Both the position numbers and the translations under genes were made by a program. A stretch of DNA of 64,000 nucleotides from JAGLOK01 sp963675575 (lineage in GTDB: Bacteria; Bacillota; Clostridia; Christensenellales; UMGS416): the NCBI GenBank assembly GCA_963675575.1, contig OY776378.1:1178001-1242000 (forward strand), in the 5' to 3' direction. Within the stretch, counting starts at the first letter, position 1; every line of letters begins with the position of its first letter. Below the pieces are notes generated by a model. It saw only the letters and a program-made list of their open reading frames with translations. It was not told where the DNA came from and did not search any database. Below, piece after piece: positions 52,925-62,183 of this stretch.

Positions 52925-54016
52925 ATGCGATTTGATAAAAGGATAAATTATTATTTAGACGAAGCTGCTATACGTTTAAATACCAGGGTGGACATTGTAA
53001 ATGAAACGGGGCAAATAGTGGTATCCAGTCAGATGGATGCCGCGGAAAATGAAATAGACGACAATGTGTCGATGCTTATAATCAATGAGCTAAGCGAAGA
53101 ACAAATTTCGGGGAAATCATATTTTAAAATGAGCATAGGGGAAAAGGATTTATTTTTAGTAGTCCATTCCGAGGATGATACTGTTATCAGGCCCACGGTT
53201 TTCTTTTTGCTTAACTTATGCGAGGAGATACTAAACTCCGCGCCTAAGAGGCCAGGGCTTGAGCAAGTTTTCAGAAGAACACTGTTGGGGAGGATAGAGC
53301 CGCTTGATTTGCGGGAAGCTATCAATGATTACAAAATTGACACGGAAGCCGCCCGTTGCGTAATAATAATTCAAACCCGTGACGGTGAGGCGAACAGCGT
53401 TTATTCAGCGATGAAAAATCTTTTCAGCGTCAAAAACGGAGATGTGGTCACGGCGCTAAACAGATACTCGGTAGCGGTGGTAAAGATGGTGGAAGATCAG
53501 GCCGATTTTGAAATAATACAGCAAATGGTTTTGGCTATAGATGAGACCATGCAGACCGATATCTCGGTTCACGCGTATATTGGAGTGGGAAATTTTAAAC
53601 TTGGATTGGTAAGTATATGCGAATCTTTTGATGAAGCGCAGGAAGCAATTAATCTTGGGTTGGCACAAGGAAGCAATAATAGAGTTTTCATTTTCCAAAA
53701 GCTTTTGTTTGAAAGGTTTATGAAACAAATCCCAAGGGACATTAAAAAGCAATTTTACGATTTGTCATATACAGACACTTTTAAAAAGCTTTTAAACGAT
53801 GAAATGCAAAAGACTGTTGAAAAATTCTTTGAAAATTCTCTTAACCTTTCCGAAGCTGCAAGAAAATTATATATTCATAGAAACACTCTTATATATAGGC
53901 TTGAAAAGATTCAAAAAATAACTGGTCTTGATCTAAGAAATTTTGAAGATGCGGTTTTGCTAAAAGTTCTTATAATGTTGGGCAAAAGCCTAAATTCATC
54001 CAACTCTATACAATAG
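52925..54016 (+). CDS. CdaR/PucR-type transcription regulator
   Basis: A 363-residue regulator. The N-terminal part resembles the sugar-diacid recognition domain, the middle a GGDEF-like degenerate domain (residues 130-250), and the end is a PucR-type helix-turn-helix: FFENSLNLSEAARKLYIHRNTLIYRLEKIQKI. Such proteins sense carbohydrates or acids. It stands beside msmK and the malic enzyme, so carbon metabolism is likely. AAGGAGG precedes the ATG. Confidence 0.85.
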   Translation: MRFDKRINYYLDEAAIRLNTRVDIVNETGQIVVSSQMDAAENEIDDNVSMLIINELSEEQISGKSYFKMSIGEKDLFLVVHSEDDTVIRPTVFFLLNLCEEILNSAPKRPGLEQVFRRTLLGRIEPLDLREAINDYKIDTEAARCVIIIQTRDGEANSVYSAMKNLFSVKNGDVVTALNRYSVAVVKMVEDQADFEIIQQMVLAIDETMQTDISVHAYIGVGNFKLGLVSICESFDEAQEAINLGLAQGSNNRVFIFQKLLFERFMKQIPRDIKKQFYDLSYTDTFKKLLNDEMQKTVEKFFENSLNLSEAARKLYIHRNTLIYRLEKIQKITGLDLRNFEDAVLLKVLIMLGKSLNSSNSIQ

Positions 54017-54063
54017 GGTAATAATCAGCACAAAAATATTTAATTATAGTAAAAGGATATTTA

Positions 54064-55248
54064 ATGAATAAAGACACGTTAAGGCGCGAAGCGCTCAAAA
54101 TGCATGAAGAAGGCAGAGGAAAAATTGAAGTAATCTCGACAGTAAAAGTGGACAATAAAGAACAGCTGTCCCTGGCGTATACACCGGGGGTCGCAGAACC
54201 GTGCAAAGAGATAGAGCGTGACATATCGCTTGCATATAAATACACGCGTAAATGGAATCTTGTCGCGGTGGTATCTGACGGAACGGCAGTGCTAGGCTTA
54301 GGTGATATCGGCGGACTTGCCGGTATGCCTGTAATGGAAGGCAAGGCGGTTCTTTTTAAAGAGTTTGGCGGAGTAGACGCCTTTCCCATTATTTTAGACA
54401 CTAAAGATGTAGATGAGATTGTTGAAACAGTGGCACATATAGCGCTCACTTTCGGAGGAATAAATCTGGAAGACATATCCGCTCCAAGGTGTTTTGAAAT
54501 TGAAAAAAAATTAATTGAGCGTCTGGACATACCTGTTTTTCATGATGATCAGCATGGAACGGCCGTAGTTACATTGGCAGCATTGATTAATGCTCTTAAG
54601 ATAGTCGGAAAAGAAATTCAAGACATTAAAGTAGCGATAAACGGAACGGGGGCTGCGGGCGTTGCCTGCGCCAAGCTTCTTTTGTCTTGTGGCGCAAAAG
54701 ATATCATCATGTGCGACAGAACAGGCACGATTTATGAAGGCAGAGAAAAATTAAACAGTTCCAAAGAAGAAATCGCAATCATGACAAATCCCCGAAACAT
54801 AAAGGGTTCTTTGACAGACGCGATTAAAGGCGCCGACGTCTTTATTGGCGTGTCTGCCCCCGGCGTCGTATCTTGCGAGATGGTTGAATCGATGAATAAA
54901 GACGCTATAGTTTTTGCCATGAGCAACCCCACTCCGGAGATTTTCCCGGAAGATGCCAAAAAGGGGGGGGCGGCAGTCGTGGGAACAGGGCGCAGCGATT
55001 TCGCAAACCAGATAAATAACGTTTTGGCCTTTCCGGGAATTTTTAGAGGAGCTTTGGACGTCAGGGCGAGTAGCATAAACGAGGAAATGAAAATAGCGGC
55101 GGCTAGGGCGATAGCTAAAATAGCCGAAAGTGATGGATTAAGCGCTGAGTTTATTATACCGCCGGCTTTTGACAAAAGAGTGGCGATAGCAGTTGCGGAG
55201 GCAGTGAAAAAAGCGGCAAAAGAAACCGGCGTGGCACGTATAAAGTGA
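54064..55248 (+). CDS. NAD(P)-dependent malic enzyme
   Basis: A 394-residue malic enzyme (malate to pyruvate and CO2), the short bacterial form without the phosphotransacetylase domain. SLAYTPGVAEPC with the Tyr, VMEGKAVLFKEFGGVDAFPI with the Lys, VFHDDQHGTAVV with the metal ligands, and GTGAAGVACA Rossmann motif are all present. It starts 47 bases after the regulator. Confidence 0.95.
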   Translation: MNKDTLRREALKMHEEGRGKIEVISTVKVDNKEQLSLAYTPGVAEPCKEIERDISLAYKYTRKWNLVAVVSDGTAVLGLGDIGGLAGMPVMEGKAVLFKEFGGVDAFPIILDTKDVDEIVETVAHIALTFGGINLEDISAPRCFEIEKKLIERLDIPVFHDDQHGTAVVTLAALINALKIVGKEIQDIKVAINGTGAAGVACAKLLLSCGAKDIIMCDRTGTIYEGREKLNSSKEEIAIMTNPRNIKGSLTDAIKGADVFIGVSAPGVVSCEMVESMNKDAIVFAMSNPTPEIFPEDAKKGGAAVVGTGRSDFANQINNVLAFPGIFRGALDVRASSINEEMKIAAARAIAKIAESDGLSAEFIIPPAFDKRVAIAVAEAVKKAAKETGVARIK

Positions 55249-55264
55249 AAATTGGAGTGTTAGA

Positions 55265-56551
55265 ATGCAATATAATGACAAAGATAATGGAAACGAAAAT
55301 AAGGATAGAAGGTATTTGACGATTAGAAAAAGTTCTCTTTTTCTTTCTGCTTTGCTGCTTTTTGTGATAGTGGCTGTGTCTACGGTGTTTGTGCTTAGCT
55401 ATCTTTCTCCTTACGTTTTTGGGAGCAGGATTGTTAAAACCGTTTCTATCGATGATGAAGATATGGAAAAATACGAGCGTCTTGAAGAAGTCTACCAATA
55501 TATTAACGAGAATTTCATTGATGACATTGACGAACAAACAATGATAGACGAAGCTATAAAAGGCTTGGTGTATGGGGCTGGGGATAAGTATGCGACATAT
55601 TTTACACCCGAAGAAGCGCGGCAATTTTATGAAGAAAATGAAGGCAAATATGCCGGCATTGGTGTGGTTGTGAACATTGACGAAGAAGCGAAAACACTTA
55701 CGGTTACACAGGTATATGCGAATACCCCGGCGGAGAAAGCAGGATTTTTACCCGGCGATATAATATACAAAGTCGATGGGCAGGATGTCATTGGGCTGGA
55801 AGCCAACGAAGTGGTCAAAATGGTTAAAGGTGATGAAGGCACGGATGTTGTAGTTACTGTTTTAAGAGGAAGTGAAGAGATTGATATGCCTATGATCCGC
55901 GCTATAATAATATCAGAGCGTGCTGAATGGAAAATGGTCGAAGGAAACATTGCCTATATTAAACTTTATGAATTTAACGGAAATTGCGCGGAGCTATTCC
56001 ACCAAGCGGTTGATGAGCTCCTGGAGGCAGGCGCGGAAGGAATGATACTTGATTTGCGCTACAACCCCGGCGGTGACAAAGGGATAGTGGTTGACATCGC
56101 GGATACTCTTTTGCCGAAAGGCCCGATAATAACGCTTATTGACAACAAGGGTAACAGGGACGTTGACAGTTCCGACTCAAGCTATCTAGGCATTCCGCTT
56201 GTGGTTTTGGTAAATGAATACAGCGCGAGTGCTTCAGAGCTGCTCTCGGGCGCTATACAGGATTATGACGGCATAGGTGTGGTGATGGGTGAAACAACGT
56301 ATGGTAAAGGCGTGGCGCAAGGATTCACATCATGGTCTGACGGCGCTCTGCTTAGGCTCACCACTAACAAATATTTAACACCAAGCGGCAATTGCCCACA
56401 AGATGTTGGAATAATCCCCGATATAGAGGTTATTTTAAATGAGGAAGCAAAAAACGACTCAAAGCTTTTGACAACCGAAAAAGATAACCAGATGCAGGAA
56501 GCAATCCGCGTTATTAATGAAATAATCAGTGGAGAATATATCGTTCACTGA
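55265..56551 (+). CDS. ctpA: S41 C-terminal processing protease
   Basis: A 428-residue exported protease. The N-terminal membrane segment (SLFLSALLLFVIVAVSTVFVL) anchors it outside. The PDZ domain is at about residues 115-200 (GVVVNIDEEAKTL...GDIIYKVDGQDV). The catalytic Ser/Lys dyad is in ASASELLSGAIQDYD and TTYGKGVAQG. It would trim or degrade envelope proteins. AAATTGGAG precedes the ATG. Confidence 0.93.
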   Translation: MQYNDKDNGNENKDRRYLTIRKSSLFLSALLLFVIVAVSTVFVLSYLSPYVFGSRIVKTVSIDDEDMEKYERLEEVYQYINENFIDDIDEQTMIDEAIKGLVYGAGDKYATYFTPEEARQFYEENEGKYAGIGVVVNIDEEAKTLTVTQVYANTPAEKAGFLPGDIIYKVDGQDVIGLEANEVVKMVKGDEGTDVVVTVLRGSEEIDMPMIRAIIISERAEWKMVEGNIAYIKLYEFNGNCAELFHQAVDELLEAGAEGMILDLRYNPGGDKGIVVDIADTLLPKGPIITLIDNKGNRDVDSSDSSYLGIPLVVLVNEYSASASELLSGAIQDYDGIGVVMGETTYGKGVAQGFTSWSDGALLRLTTNKYLTPSGNCPQDVGIIPDIEVILNEEAKNDSKLLTTEKDNQMQEAIRVINEIISGEYIVH

Positions 56552-56999
56552 GTAAATTAATGAAAATAATATAAAGCCCATTAAGCTTCCTGTTATTAAA
56601 AGGATACTTTTTGGGCTTATTAACTGGTTAAATATTCTCGCAATGATATTCTGCCTTTATGGCTCAGATTTTAAAATGAATAATAAAGCAAAGAAATATG
56701 ATTGTTAAAACCACAATTGGAGAGAATATATTAATGTAGTAATAATTAAAATATATTGTTATATACATTTGAATTAGGGCGCCTTTGTGGTATAATACGA
56801 GAGAAAATTGGACAAGAAAAAAGTGTAAAAACGCACTGTTTAATGGCTTTGGGATATGGCAAAATTTTGATTTAAAAGTGATAATAAAAAAAATAAAAAT
56901 ACAGTACAATGTGCTGTTGACAGAGGTTGCTTCGCTATGGTATAATTGCCAAACGTCAAGCAATAGTTACTTGAAAATCGGCGATAAAGCTTTCGGCAT
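56552..56999 (+). promoter_or_regulatory. Intergenic region with two tandem promoters for the tRNA array
   Basis: 448 bases. P1: TTGAAT (56769-56774), 16 bases, TATAAT (56791-56796). P2: TTGACA (56917-56922), 18 bases, TATAAT (56941-56946), about 55 bases before the first tRNA. AAGCCCA near 56574 and TGGGCTT near 56613 could form a weak terminator for the protease. Confidence 0.75.
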
Positions 57000-57076
57000 G
57001 CGTCTGTAGCTCAGCTGGATAGAGCAACGGCCTTCTAAGCCGTAGGCCCTGGGTTCGAGTCCCCGCAGACGCGCCA
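57000..57076 (+). tRNA. tRNA-Arg (anticodon TCT)
   Basis: Acceptor GCGTCTG/CAGACGC, discriminator G, CCA encoded. D loop AGCTCAGCTGGAT, anticodon loop CTTCTAA, T loop GGTTCGAGTCC. Confidence 0.97.
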
Positions 57077-57079
57077 TGT

Positions 57080-57157
57080 GGTGAGTGTAGCTTAGTTGGT
57101 TAAAGCACCAGGTTGTGGTCCTGGGGATCGTGGGTTCGAGTCCCATCTCTCACCCCA
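57080..57157 (+). tRNA. tRNA-His (anticodon GTG)
   Basis: Anticodon loop TTGTGGT. The extra G at -1 (57080) faces C73, the His identity pair. Acceptor GTGAGTG/CTCTCAC has one T-T mismatch. CCA is encoded. Confidence 0.95.
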
Positions 57158-57171
57158 TTATTTCTTTATAT

Positions 57172-57246
57172 TGGGGCGTCGCCAAGCGGTAAGGCACAGG
57201 ACTTTGACTCCTGTATTCGTAGGTTCAAATCCTACCGCCCCAGCCA
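57172..57246 (+). tRNA. tRNA-Gln (anticodon TTG)
   Basis: Acceptor TGGGGCG/CGCCCCA, anticodon loop CTTTGAC, CCA encoded. Confidence 0.97.
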
Positions 57247-57265
57247 AAATTGCCTGACATTGTTT

Positions 57266-57341
57266 GATTCATTAGCTCAGTTGGTAGAGCACTGGACTTT
57301 TAATCCAGGTGTCCGGAGTTCGAATCTCCGATGAATCACCA
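57266..57341 (+). tRNA. tRNA-Lys (anticodon TTT)
   Basis: Acceptor GATTCAT/ATGAATC, anticodon loop CTTTTAA, CCA encoded. Confidence 0.97.
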
Positions 57342-57428
57342 AGAGAGAGGTTTGCCTAGCAAATCTCTCTAAAAAAAATCTTAAGTTTATGTGCAATGCA
57401 GGTTTCTGCTGGCGTTGCTAAAATTTGT

Positions 57429-57513
57429 GCGGGCGTGGCGGAATTGGCAGACGCGCTAGATTTAGGATCTAGTGCCTTCGGGTGTGTGAGTTCAAGTCTC
57501 TCCGCCCGCACCA
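57429..57513 (+). tRNA. tRNA-Leu (anticodon TAG)
   Basis: Acceptor GCGGGCG/CGCCCGC, anticodon loop TTTAGGA, long variable arm (TGCCTTCGGGTGTG), CCA encoded. Confidence 0.97.
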
Positions 57514-57533
57514 AATTAAACTTTAGATTTTAT

Positions 57534-57609
57534 GCGAGAGTAGCTCATTTGGTAGAGCGTCGCCTTGCCAAGGCGAAGGTAGCGGGTTCAAGCCCCGTCT
57601 CCCGCTCCA
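57534..57609 (+). tRNA. tRNA-Gly (anticodon GCC)
   Basis: Anticodon loop TTGCCAA. Acceptor GCGAGAG/CTCCCGC has an A-C mismatch at position 4-69, where GCGGGAG is normal. CCA encoded. Confidence 0.95.
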
Positions 57610-57739
57610 TTGAAATTTTGCTTAGAATGAAGCTTTTGATATAGCAAATGTGGTATAATATATTATAAAGATAAAGTGAAACTCTTTCAAAACGAAAAGC
57701 CTCATTGGGGGGCGAGTGAAACAAAATATTGCATAATAT

Positions 57740-57812
<73 letters not shown>

Positions 57813-57813
<1 letters not shown>

Positions 57814-57839
57814 AAGGACCACCTAATGGTGGTCCTTTT
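57813..57839 (+). terminator. Terminator of the tRNA array
   Basis: AAAGGACCACC pairs with GGTGGTCCTTTT around TAAT. Confidence 0.92.
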
Positions 57840-58110
57840 GCGCGGGTGGAAGAATCGAATGAAATCGAATGTTTTGTGTAACAAAACATGTTGCTGAGCA
57901 TCTTTAGATGCGAAGGCGATTCCCATCACCCAAGAGTTTTCAAAGAAAACAAGCAAATACAGCTTTTAAACAACTTTTGCTATTCGATATTATTTTTAAA
58001 TCACATAAAGATGTAAAAAATACGTTATATCTATTACAACTGCCATCAAATTGATATTATAGAATGGTTGCATTATAATAAACATAATAATTATTTAAGG
58101 GAGAAATGAT
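57840..58110. other. Region after the tRNA array, possible integration scar
   Basis: No gene. It starts CGCGGGTGGAAG, partly like a tRNA-Gly 5' end, contains GTTTTGTGTAACAAAAC (an inverted repeat near 57871-57888) and the tRNA 3' end copy, then AT-rich spacer. Confidence 0.5.
57917..57931 (+). repeat. Direct repeat of the tRNA-Gly 3' end (attachment-site-like)
   Basis: CGATTCCCATCACCC is an exact copy of 57793-57807, the T arm and acceptor of tRNA-Gly(TCC). It lies 124 bases further on. Duplicated tRNA 3' ends usually come from integration of phages or integrative elements. No integrase is nearby, so it would be a scar. Confidence 0.65.
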
Positions 58111-58641
58111 ATGGAATTTTCTAATATAAAAAAGCTTATACAAAATATTATGGAAGACAATAAGGCTGAGCTTGAACAAGAAGATATTGCAAATATCTTA
58201 TCGTCGGAAGTTATTTCTAAGGATATTAACAAGCTACATCTTATGTCATATGATTTTGGCGATAAAATAGCTGATAATTTCGCAAATTTTGCAGGTAGTT
58301 GGAAATTCATAATCGGCTTTGTTACTATTATTACAATTTGGATAATTTTCAATAGGATAGTTTCACAAGCTTTTGATCCATTTCCTTTCATTTTATTAAA
58401 TCTTATATTGTCTTGCGTTGCGGCATTACAAGCCCCGGTAATTATGATGAGTCAGAATAGGCAAGAAGAAAAGGACAGGTTACAGGCAAAAAACGAATAT
58501 CGATTAAATGTAAAGTCAGAATTATTGATTGAAGAATTGAATAAAAAGATTAATGTGTTGCTGGATAAACAGAATTCATTAAAAGATGATGTCTCAAAGT
58601 TACAGTCAATCATTGAAGAATCAAATAGAAATAGAAATTAG
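58111..58641 (+). CDS. DUF1003-family membrane protein
   Basis: A 176-residue protein of the DUF1003 type: two membrane segments (WKFIIGFVTIITIWIIFN and FPFILLNLILSCVAALQAPVIMM) followed by SQNRQEEKDRLQAKNEYRLNVKSE and a C-terminal coiled coil with heptads (ELLIEELNKKINVLLDKQ). Function unknown. GGGAG precedes the ATG. Confidence 0.9.
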   Translation: MEFSNIKKLIQNIMEDNKAELEQEDIANILSSEVISKDINKLHLMSYDFGDKIADNFANFAGSWKFIIGFVTIITIWIIFNRIVSQAFDPFPFILLNLILSCVAALQAPVIMMSQNRQEEKDRLQAKNEYRLNVKSELLIEELNKKINVLLDKQNSLKDDVSKLQSIIEESNRNRN

Positions 58642-58854
58642 TAACTTTAAAACATAATAATTATAAATATAAGATTGCATCCTAGGCATTTTTCAGAGAT
58701 TACATTAGAATATTTGTAATAAAGATATCAATTTAATGCTTTACTTATGCATCTTGGCTACGCTATAGTACCTTTTACTTGAAAATCGTTGTTTAACAAT
58801 AGCTATAGTGATAAATTATAAACATCAAGTGCACTTTGAAAAAAGAGGTGAATA

Positions 58855-59295
58855 ATGAAAGTAAACTTAATGTATGATTCTGACTTAAATGATGACGAGA
58901 TTGTTTTAAAAATATCTCCAAATAATAAAAAAGCTGATACAATTATGAAAGCATTTGGTGAGAAAGACATTGATTTAATTGCAGGAAAATTGAATGATAG
59001 GATTTATTTGATTGAACTAAAAGATATTGAATGCTTCTATACATATGATAATGGTGTTGTTTTTTTCTCAAAGGGGAGTCAGTATAAAATTAATGAAAAG
59101 TTATTTGAATTGCAGCAAAAGTATGAGACAAGAAATTTCTTGAGAATTTCAAAGTCAGTAATTATTAACATTGAAGGAGTTGAGTATTTGGTGCCGGATT
59201 TCAACAAAAAACTTATTTTTAAAATGAATAGTGGTAGGCAAGAATATTCTAGCAGATCATATTACAACGAAATTAAAAACAAATTAGGAGTTTAA
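58855..59295 (+). CDS. LytTR-family DNA-binding regulator
   Basis: A 146-residue transcription factor with a C-terminal LytTR domain (IYLIELKDIECFYTYDNGVVFF, LFELQQKYETRNFLRISKSVIINIEGVEYL). The N-terminal 45 residues are not a receiver domain, so it is the stand-alone type usually paired with DUF3021. GAGGTG precedes the ATG. Forms an operon with the next gene, one base apart. Confidence 0.9.
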   Translation: MKVNLMYDSDLNDDEIVLKISPNNKKADTIMKAFGEKDIDLIAGKLNDRIYLIELKDIECFYTYDNGVVFFSKGSQYKINEKLFELQQKYETRNFLRISKSVIINIEGVEYLVPDFNKKLIFKMNSGRQEYSSRSYYNEIKNKLGV

Positions 59296-59296
59296 A

Positions 59297-59728
59297 ATGA
59301 TAAAATTTATAAGAAAAATATTATTTACGATAGAAAAAACAATATTGGTTATGAGTATTGTAATTGCAATTGGACTTTTTAATGACGGTAACTTATCGCT
59401 GCAATCTTTCAGGGAACTTTTGCTTTTCAGTGCTTTGGTTGGCACGGTGATAGGCGTAGGCTTCTTTCTTTTTGAAATGGAAAAACTAAATATAAAGCTT
59501 GCTTATGCAGTGCATTTCTTGCTTGGTTACATTGCGATAAATATTTTTGAAGGTGTGATTTTCTTCGGAACATTACTGCCCAAATCGCCTCCTATTAATT
59601 ACTTGTTCAAACTTCTTTTCTTTTTTGTGGCATACTTAATCATAACTTTGGTTGAGATTTACAATGAAAAAAGAATTGCTAAAAAAATGTATAAAAAAAT
59701 AGAGAAAATAAAGGGTAATGTCATTTAA
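59297..59728 (+). CDS. DUF3021-family membrane protein
   Basis: A 143-residue protein with four membrane segments, of the DUF3021 type that accompanies LytTR regulators and probably restrains or senses for them. AGGAG lies at the end of the regulator gene. Confidence 0.88.
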   Translation: MIKFIRKILFTIEKTILVMSIVIAIGLFNDGNLSLQSFRELLLFSALVGTVIGVGFFLFEMEKLNIKLAYAVHFLLGYIAINIFEGVIFFGTLLPKSPPINYLFKLLFFFVAYLIITLVEIYNEKRIAKKMYKKIEKIKGNVI

Positions 59729-59758
59729 CGTTATATTATAATTGAAACAGTTTTTAAC

Positions 59759-59794
59759 AAAGAAAGAGACCTATTTATTAGGTTTCTTTCTTTT
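59759..59794 (+). terminator. Terminator of the LytTR operon
   Basis: AAAGAAAGAGACCT pairs with AGGTTTCTTTCTTT around ATTTATT, followed by T's. Confidence 0.88.
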
Positions 59795-59800
59795 TGATAA

Positions 59801-59856
59801 TTGACAAGAGTCTTCCTGTGTTATAATATTAACATATGAACAGACGTTCAGATGTT
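59801..59856 (+). promoter_or_regulatory. ArsR-type promoter and operator
   Basis: TTGACA (59801-59806) and TAATAT (59824-59829, 17-base spacer) or TATAAT (15-base spacer). Just downstream AACATATGAAC (59831-59841) and GTTCAGATGTT (59846-59856) form an inverted repeat with one mismatch, resembling SmtB/ArsR/CadC sites. It sits in front of the arsR gene and is surely its operator. Confidence 0.85.
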
Positions 59857-59885
59857 GTTGAGTGTAAATTTATTGGGAGCAGACA

Positions 59886-60206
59886 ATGAAAAGTATAAAG
59901 CATCGAATTATAAAAGAAGAGGATACCTTAAATAAAATTGCGGAATTTTTCAAGGTATTTGGTGATAGGGGACGGCTAAGCATACTATATAGCTTGTTTG
60001 ATGAACCACTATGTGTAAATAGTATTTCGGAAAAAACAGGGCTAAGCCCATCGCTGGTTTCCCACCAGCTTAGGATTCTTAGGCAAAGTCATCTTGTGAA
60101 GTATGAGAGGCAGGGCAAGCACAGTATTTATGAACTGGACGATGAACATGTTGCGGACATGATAGAAACCGCATTTGGGCATCTTAAACATAGAGGAGAA
60201 TTTTAA
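59886..60206 (+). CDS. ArsR/SmtB-family metal-responsive repressor
   Basis: A 106-residue winged-helix repressor: AEFFKVFGDRGRLSILYSLFDEPLCVNSISEKTGLSPSLVSHQLRILRQSHLVKYERQGKHSIYEL is the family fold (only its motif order is given here). Cys in LCVN and the histidines of EHVADMIETAFGHLKH could bind metal. It overlaps the permease gene and controls it via the operator upstream. GGGAG precedes the ATG. Confidence 0.93.
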   Translation: MKSIKHRIIKEEDTLNKIAEFFKVFGDRGRLSILYSLFDEPLCVNSISEKTGLSPSLVSHQLRILRQSHLVKYERQGKHSIYELDDEHVADMIETAFGHLKHRGEF

Positions 60207-61447
60207 TGATAAACGACTTTTTCAACGCACTATTCAAGTTAGCTATAGACATGGGATTTTATATGATGATAGGCCTTGTGCTTGTCGGAGTTCTTAATGT
60301 TTTCATAAAGAAACAGTGGATAGCGAAGCATTTGGGAGGCAGCGGGATTTGGCCGATTATAAAAGCGTCAATAATGGGAGTGCCGCTACCACTATGTTCG
60401 TGTGGGGTAGTGCCTACAGGTCTTTATCTTAAAGACAAAGGTGCGTCCGACCCATCTGCTATATCTTTTCTAATTTCAACTCCGCAAACAGGTGCTGACT
60501 CAATCATAGCGACATATGGCCTTATGGGGCCTTTGTTTGCATGGTATAGGCCGTTGGCGGCATTCATATCCGGAGTAATCGGGGGTATTGCGGTCAAGCT
60601 TTTTGGGAGAAGTCAGAAAAATGAAGTCAATAGTATTGTTTTGGAGAATTTAGAGAGTGAACCTTTAGGAAGGCGAGCAAAAACCTCGTTTAAATATGCT
60701 TTTGGTGAATTCATTGATGATATTGCCGTGCATTTTATAATAGGGCTTATAGCGGCCGCTTTGATTGCGGTTGTTATACCTGCGGACTTCATCGTCTCTA
60801 TAGGATTGGGTAGCGGAATAATCTCAATGCTATTGATGATAGTGATAGGAGCTCCGATGTATATCTGCTCGACCTCGTCAATACCAATTGCCGTTATGCT
60901 TATCGCAAAAGGCTTGTCACCTGGGGCCGCCTTTGTGTTTCTTTTTATGGGGCCATTCACTAACGCGGCTTCATTAATCCTTATATCAAAAAAATTTGGC
61001 AAAAGAACCACCGCGATTTATTTCTTGTCAGCCGCGGCAGCAGCGTTGGGTTTCGGATTTTTGCTTGATTACATATCAAGCTTTGTCGACATGTCTTTTG
61101 CGTACTCGGCGGCGCAACAAAGCTCAATGACCAGCTCGCCGCTTCAAATCGCCGTGGCATCGTTTTTTCTGGTATTAGTCGTCTATTACGCAGTGAAAAG
61201 ATTGATTAATTTATTTGGCAAAATACGAGCTAAAAAAGCGGCTGAAGATAAGGAGTTTGCGACTTATATAGTTGAAGGTATGGACTGCAAAAACTGTGCG
61301 TCCGGTCTTGAGGCCGCGTTCCGAGGCGAAGAGGGTGTAGCGAGTGCCGAAATAGATTTTGACAATAAAAAGCTTACAATCTGGGGACAGATAAACAAAG
61401 AAGAAGTAAAAAAAATGGTTGAAGCTCATGGGTATGCTTTAACATAA
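60206..61447 (+). CDS. Metal efflux permease (SO_0444/ArsP-like) with HMA domain
   Basis: A 413-residue permease (PF03773-type, eight or more membrane segments) with PLPLCSCGVVPTGLYLKDKGAS, containing the CSCG metal-passage motif, and a second CSTSS. The last 70 residues are a heavy-metal-associated domain with MDCKNC (normally MxCxxC). It is expected to export copper, zinc or an arsenic compound. Start overlaps the repressor stop (TAATG). Confidence 0.92.
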   Translation: MINDFFNALFKLAIDMGFYMMIGLVLVGVLNVFIKKQWIAKHLGGSGIWPIIKASIMGVPLPLCSCGVVPTGLYLKDKGASDPSAISFLISTPQTGADSIIATYGLMGPLFAWYRPLAAFISGVIGGIAVKLFGRSQKNEVNSIVLENLESEPLGRRAKTSFKYAFGEFIDDIAVHFIIGLIAAALIAVVIPADFIVSIGLGSGIISMLLMIVIGAPMYICSTSSIPIAVMLIAKGLSPGAAFVFLFMGPFTNAASLILISKKFGKRTTAIYFLSAAAAALGFGFLLDYISSFVDMSFAYSAAQQSSMTSSPLQIAVASFFLVLVVYYAVKRLINLFGKIRAKKAAEDKEFATYIVEGMDCKNCASGLEAAFRGEEGVASAEIDFDNKKLTIWGQINKEEVKKMVEAHGYALT

Positions 61448-61550
61448 TTGTATTAATAAATTTCTCGTAAAAAAAGCGAACTTGCCTAAATTGCAAACTC
61501 GCGTGAGGTAATATATACTATCTTAGTGTACATTATTGACAGGATTATTG
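61448..61550. other. Short convergent gap
   Basis: 103 bases, no clean hairpin; the end of the permease transcript is not obvious. Confidence 0.4.
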
Positions 61551-62114
61551 TCAGTCTTTAAGATTTATTGATTGATGGATATATCTGTTGCTAACAATAG
61601 GATAGGCAGCAACCGCTTTAAGTACATCAAAAGGCAAAAACATAAGGCCGCCTGAAACCAGAGCATAAGAAAATGGAATATCTTTGCTCATGTAAAATTT
61701 AAGGATATAATATAGATAAGGTACTCCGATAGCATATATTACTATTATACCTATCGCTGAAGCTGCTATATAGCGGACTAATCGGGTGGAAAACGAAAGA
61801 CGGTTTACCCAAGACATTAAAGGCGTCGCGCAAAGAAAGCCCAAAAGGAAGCCCGCGGACGGTATAAGAACGTACATAATTCCGCTGCCGCTTGAAAAAA
61901 CGGGAAGCCCGAAAAGGCCGAGAGCTATGTAAAGCAAAACCGTTATAAAAGAATACAGAGGCGAAAGCAGCGAACTTATAATAAACAAAATCATGGTCTG
62001 CAAAGTAATCTTTATTGCTAGAAACGGAACAGGTATCGATATGAAGGCGCTGACAATCAGCAGTGCCAACAACATGGACGAAAGGGTAATTTTTCTTATA
62101 TCAAGTTTTCTCAC
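61551..62114 (-). CDS. bioY: Biotin transporter BioY
   Basis: The 187-residue S component of the ECF biotin importer. PLYSFITVLLYIALGLFGLPVFSSGSGIMYVLIPSAGFLLGF contains the BioY signature (given only in outline), with six membrane segments. The GTG start is inside a palindromic operator, with GAGG six bases before. It needs an EcfA/EcfT module elsewhere. Confidence 0.95.
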   Translation of the reverse strand: MRKLDIRKITLSSMLLALLIVSAFISIPVPFLAIKITLQTMILFIISSLLSPLYSFITVLLYIALGLFGLPVFSSGSGIMYVLIPSAGFLLGFLCATPLMSWVNRLSFSTRLVRYIAASAIGIIVIYAIGVPYLYYILKFYMSKDIPFSYALVSGGLMFLPFDVLKAVAAYPIVSNRYIHQSINLKD

Positions 62115-62174
62115 TGTAAACCTCTTTTCAAATATGGTTTACAGTAGTATAAAACACGTTTAGTGAAAAATCAA
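62114..62174 (-). promoter_or_regulatory. bioY promoter with BirA-type operator over the start codon
   Basis: On the minus strand TTGATT (62169-62174), 17 bases, TATACT (62146-62151). CTGTAAACC (62114-62122) and GGTTTACAG (62136-62144) are a perfect palindrome with a 13-base centre, like BirA boxes of Firmicutes. The left half covers the RBS and first base of the GTG, so BirA would block both transcription and initiation. Confidence 0.85.
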
Positions 62175-62183
62175 CAAAAAAGT

